Assembly (NCBI GenBank): GCA_031266635.1
Contig: JAISAN010000012.1
Span: 1-14,003, forward strand
Direction of reading: 5' to 3'
DNA length: 14,003 nucleotides
Source of the DNA: Treponema sp.
Lineage (GTDB): Bacteria > Spirochaetota > Spirochaetia > Treponematales > Breznakiellaceae
The translations under genes and the position numbers were made by a program. The notes beneath the pieces were generated by a model. The model was not told where the DNA came from and made no database searches. It worked only from the letters and a program-made list of their open reading frames with translations. This document shows, piece after piece, positions 11,754 to 14,003 of this stretch. Each line of letters starts with the position of its first letter. Within the stretch, counting starts at the first letter, position 1.

Positions 11754-14003
11754 TCAATCACCCTGAATTTTCAGAATTCCCTTCAGGAGCAGGCTCTTCC
11801 ATTTCCAGAGGATAGGACCCGCCTGTATCCGTTCCTGTAAAAGGGCCTGAATCCGGGAAAAATCCCCGGCCCCCAGTTTTTCCCCAATAAACGCTCCCCA
11901 GCGGGAATGTTCCTGGTCAAACCAGAGCCCCAGATCCCGCCCGGTAATCAGCCGTTCCTCGTTTTGTTCCACCCTTTGTTGTTCCAAAATAAACCCTGAA
12001 CCCTGGAAAGCTTCCACCAGGGTATCCGCGTCCCAGGTGCGAAAATCCGGGCCGTCGCCGGAAGCGGCAGTTTTCGCCGGGGCCTTTCCGGGAACCCCTG
12101 AAAAAAAGGCGGTTTCCGCGGCCTCCATTTTGGCGCTTAACTCTTCCCCGGCGCCACATTCCTCCCGGAGAATCCGGGATATCCGTTCGCCCAGGAGGGG
12201 AGGGGAACAAAGGACCACAAAATCCCCCCCGGAGGCAAGGAGCTTTTGAAGGGCCCCGGCCAGCGCGGTAAAAAATTCCGCCGCCCCCGGGGCCGCCATG
12301 CCGGTTTTCCCAAAGCCCCGCCGAAAGGGCTCCCGAAGCAGGATATGATCAAAAAGGGGGCTGGAAAACCACGCGGCGCAATCTTCCGGCGAAGGGGGCA
12401 GGGCGCCGGAATGGACGGCGATTTCCGGCATTTCTGTCTCGTCCAGAGTCTGGGCGTAGCGGAACAGGGCTTCCTTAGCCATTTCGCTGTCCACCAGGGC
12501 GGCGCAGAGGCCTTCGGGGGTCCGGCGCAGGCTTTCCCAGAGGAGGAGGCCGTCGTCGGCCAGGGAGATGAGAACCCGGTCATGCCGGGCGATGGAAACC
12601 GCATCGAATATGCGGTTTCTGCCGGAAAGCAGGAGGGCGCTCCGTCCCGATTCAAGCCGCTTGAACCAGCCCTCCCGGCCTTTGGAAGAGGCCGCCCAGG
12701 TTAGAATTTCCCCGTCCGCGGGGTGAATTTCGCCGGCAGGATTATCTCCCAAAACAATGGCGGCCTGGAGTTCCCGTTTTCGGAGAACTTCTTCCCGGAT
12801 TTTCCCCTCGTACCCGATCCGGGAGGGGAGGTAAAAAGCCCGGCCCTTGAGGCTGGTGGGCAGGTACTGCTGGGCCGCCCAGTGATCCCGGTAGGCGTGG
12901 GGGTAGACATAACCCTCCCCGTGGCCGAAACTTTCGGCGTCCCGGCTGGCGTCCCGGAGGTGGTTGGGAACCTCGGCGTCCTCTTTTTCCACCTCTTTCA
13001 GCGCGTCAAAAAAAGCCATGGCGGTATTGGATTTTGGGGCCGTAGCCAGGTAGAGGCAGGCGTGGGCCAGGGGGAAATTCCCCTCCGGGAAACCAATCCG
13101 GTCAAAGGATTCAGCGCAGGAGATAACCACCTGTAGTGCCTGGGGGTCCGCAAGGCCCACGTCTTCGCTGGCGAGGATAATCATCCGCCGGAAGATAAAA
13201 CTCGGGTCCTCGCCGGCCCGAACCATCTTGGCAAGCCAGTAAAGGGCGGCGTCGGGGTCACTGCCCCTGACGCTTTTGATAAAGGCGCTGATCGTGTCAA
13301 AATGATAATCCCCGTCCCGGTCGTAGAGTACCGCCCGGCGCTGGATGCTTTCCTCCGCGGCCTCAAAAGAGACCTGGATTTCCCCGCCTTCGGGGGGCGG
13401 CCATTGGGGGGGGCTGGTTTCTACCGCCAGTTCCAGGGCGTTAAGGAGGCTCCGGGCGTCCCCGCCGGCAACTTCCACCAGGTGTTCCAGAGCGCCTTCC
13501 TCAAAGGAAACCCGCCATTTTCCGTATCCCCGTTCCCTGTCGGCCAGGGCCCGCCGGGCGCTTTCCAGAAGGTCCTGGGAACTCAGGGATTTAAGCTGAA
13601 ATATCCGGCTTCGGCTTACCAGCGCCCGGTTTACCTCAAAAAAAGGGTTTTCCGTGGTGGCGCCGATGAGGATTACCGTGCCGTTTTCCACCCAGGGAAG
13701 CAGGGCGTCCTGCTGGGCCTTGTTCCAGCGGTGAACCTCGTCCACAAAAAGAATTGTCCGTTTGCCGTAGAGCCGCTGCCGTTCATCCGACCGGTCAATG
13801 GCCTCCCGGATGTCCTTAATGCCCGAAAGGACCGCGTTGAGGCTTTCAAAAGTCGCCCGGGTAGTGTTGGCGATGACCCGGGCAAGGCTTGTTTTTCCCG
13901 TACCCGGCGGGCCGTAAAATATTATTGAGGAAAGCCGGTCGGCCTGGATGGCCCGCCGTAAAAGCCTGCCGGGACCGACAATATGATCCTGGCCGACAAT
14001 GTC
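11754..14003 (-). CDS. rarA: RarA replication-fork ATPase fused to degenerate Rossmann-like domain, 5' end missing
   Basis: RarA (MgsA) is a clamp-loader-like AAA+ ATPase acting at stalled replication forks. The visible 749 codons run off the right edge, so roughly 20-30 N-terminal residues are missing. Visible residues 1-412 are RarA: Walker A GPPGTGKT (31-38), Walker B ILFVDE (84-89) followed by VHRWNKAQQD, sensor-1 IGATTENPFFEVNRAL with the arginine-bearing SRSRIF, and the tetramerisation end with YVYPHAYRDHWAAQQYLP. RarA normally ends here. About 335 further residues follow in frame. They contain WFKRLESGRSALLLSGRN, FDHILLREPFRR near 555, and LLASGGDFVVLCSPP near 586-600, which look like strand-helix units of a methyltransferase-type Rossmann fold without a glycine-rich SAM loop. 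RarA fusions to an uncharacterised domain are known. No terminator is obvious. The RarA call is secure; the extension's identity is inference. Confidence 0.95.
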   Translation of the reverse strand, partial: DIVGQDHIVGPGRLLRRAIQADRLSSIIFYGPPGTGKTSLARVIANTTRATFESLNAVLSGIKDIREAIDRSDERQRLYGKRTILFVDEVHRWNKAQQDALLPWVENGTVILIGATTENPFFEVNRALVSRSRIFQLKSLSSQDLLESARRALADRERGYGKWRVSFEEGALEHLVEVAGGDARSLLNALELAVETSPPQWPPPEGGEIQVSFEAAEESIQRRAVLYDRDGDYHFDTISAFIKSVRGSDPDAALYWLAKMVRAGEDPSFIFRRMIILASEDVGLADPQALQVVISCAESFDRIGFPEGNFPLAHACLYLATAPKSNTAMAFFDALKEVEKEDAEVPNHLRDASRDAESFGHGEGYVYPHAYRDHWAAQQYLPTSLKGRAFYLPSRIGYEGKIREEVLRKRELQAAIVLGDNPAGEIHPADGEILTWAASSKGREGWFKRLESGRSALLLSGRNRIFDAVSIARHDRVLISLADDGLLLWESLRRTPEGLCAALVDSEMAKEALFRYAQTLDETEMPEIAVHSGALPPSPEDCAAWFSSPLFDHILLREPFRRGFGKTGMAAPGAAEFFTALAGALQKLLASGGDFVVLCSPPLLGERISRILREECGAGEELSAKMEAAETAFFSGVPGKAPAKTAASGDGPDFRTWDADTLVEAFQGSGFILEQQRVEQNEERLITGRDLGLWFDQEHSRWGAFIGEKLGAGDFSRIQALLQERIQAGPILWKWKSLLLKGILKIQGD

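Noticed and set aside
13302..13928. Open frame of 208 codons on the plus strand inside rarA
   Set aside because: It is fully antisense to the conserved RarA ATPase region, reads as low-complexity Gly/Pro/Phe/Arg typical of a GC-rich shadow frame, and shows no domain.

Overview
This window looks like chromosomal DNA from a spirochete, most likely a Treponema relative. Support: two FlaB-type core flagellins of 284-286 aa, a spirochete-length FliD (676 aa), FlaG next to fliD, and the order fliD - unknown gene - PilZ protein - small gene - tsaE - tsaB - HD-GYP protein, which I recall from treponemes. The moderately high GC is at the upper end for the group and would fit a termite-gut type treponeme, but that placement is inference. 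Every gene I can support lies on the minus strand, so the window reads biologically from right to left.

Layout in transcription order. 14003-11754: rarA, an AAA+ replication-fork ATPase with its N-terminus outside the window and a C-terminal extension of about 335 aa that looks like a degenerate Rossmann/methyltransferase fold. 11538-10678 and 10343-9489: two flaB genes. The first has a strong sigma-28-type promoter. Both leaders carry a hairpin showing GGA in its loop, exactly 15 nt before an ACGGAGG ribosome-binding site, which is the two-site pattern expected for CsrA control of flagellin translation. A good intrinsic terminator (9415-9379) closes the flagellin block. 9248-4814: a tight run of flaG, fliD, an unknown 279-aa gene in the slot where FliS-type chaperones often lie, and a membrane-anchored YcgR-like PilZ protein. 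4726-3294: a small unknown gene overlapping tsaE, then tsaB one base further on; TsaE and TsaB belong to tRNA t6A synthesis. 3150-2071: a cytoplasmic PAS/HD-GYP protein predicted to degrade cyclic-di-GMP. 1604-1: a methyl-accepting chemotaxis protein whose C-terminal signalling tip is cut off by the window edge.

Most of the window therefore concerns filament building (FlaB, FlaG, FliD) and motility control (PilZ, HD-GYP, chemoreceptor), with the t6A genes embedded in between.

The intergenic gaps are dense in long inverted repeats with stems of about 8 to 18 bp. Three share an apical core (AAAACC, a 5-nt AACCG or CGGTT-type loop, GGTTTT) on otherwise different stems, and they cluster just upstream of gene starts. 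One of them, at 1755-1806, is oriented as an intrinsic terminator for the plus strand, where no gene is evident. I found no tRNA, rRNA, CRISPR array, insertion sequence or prophage gene.
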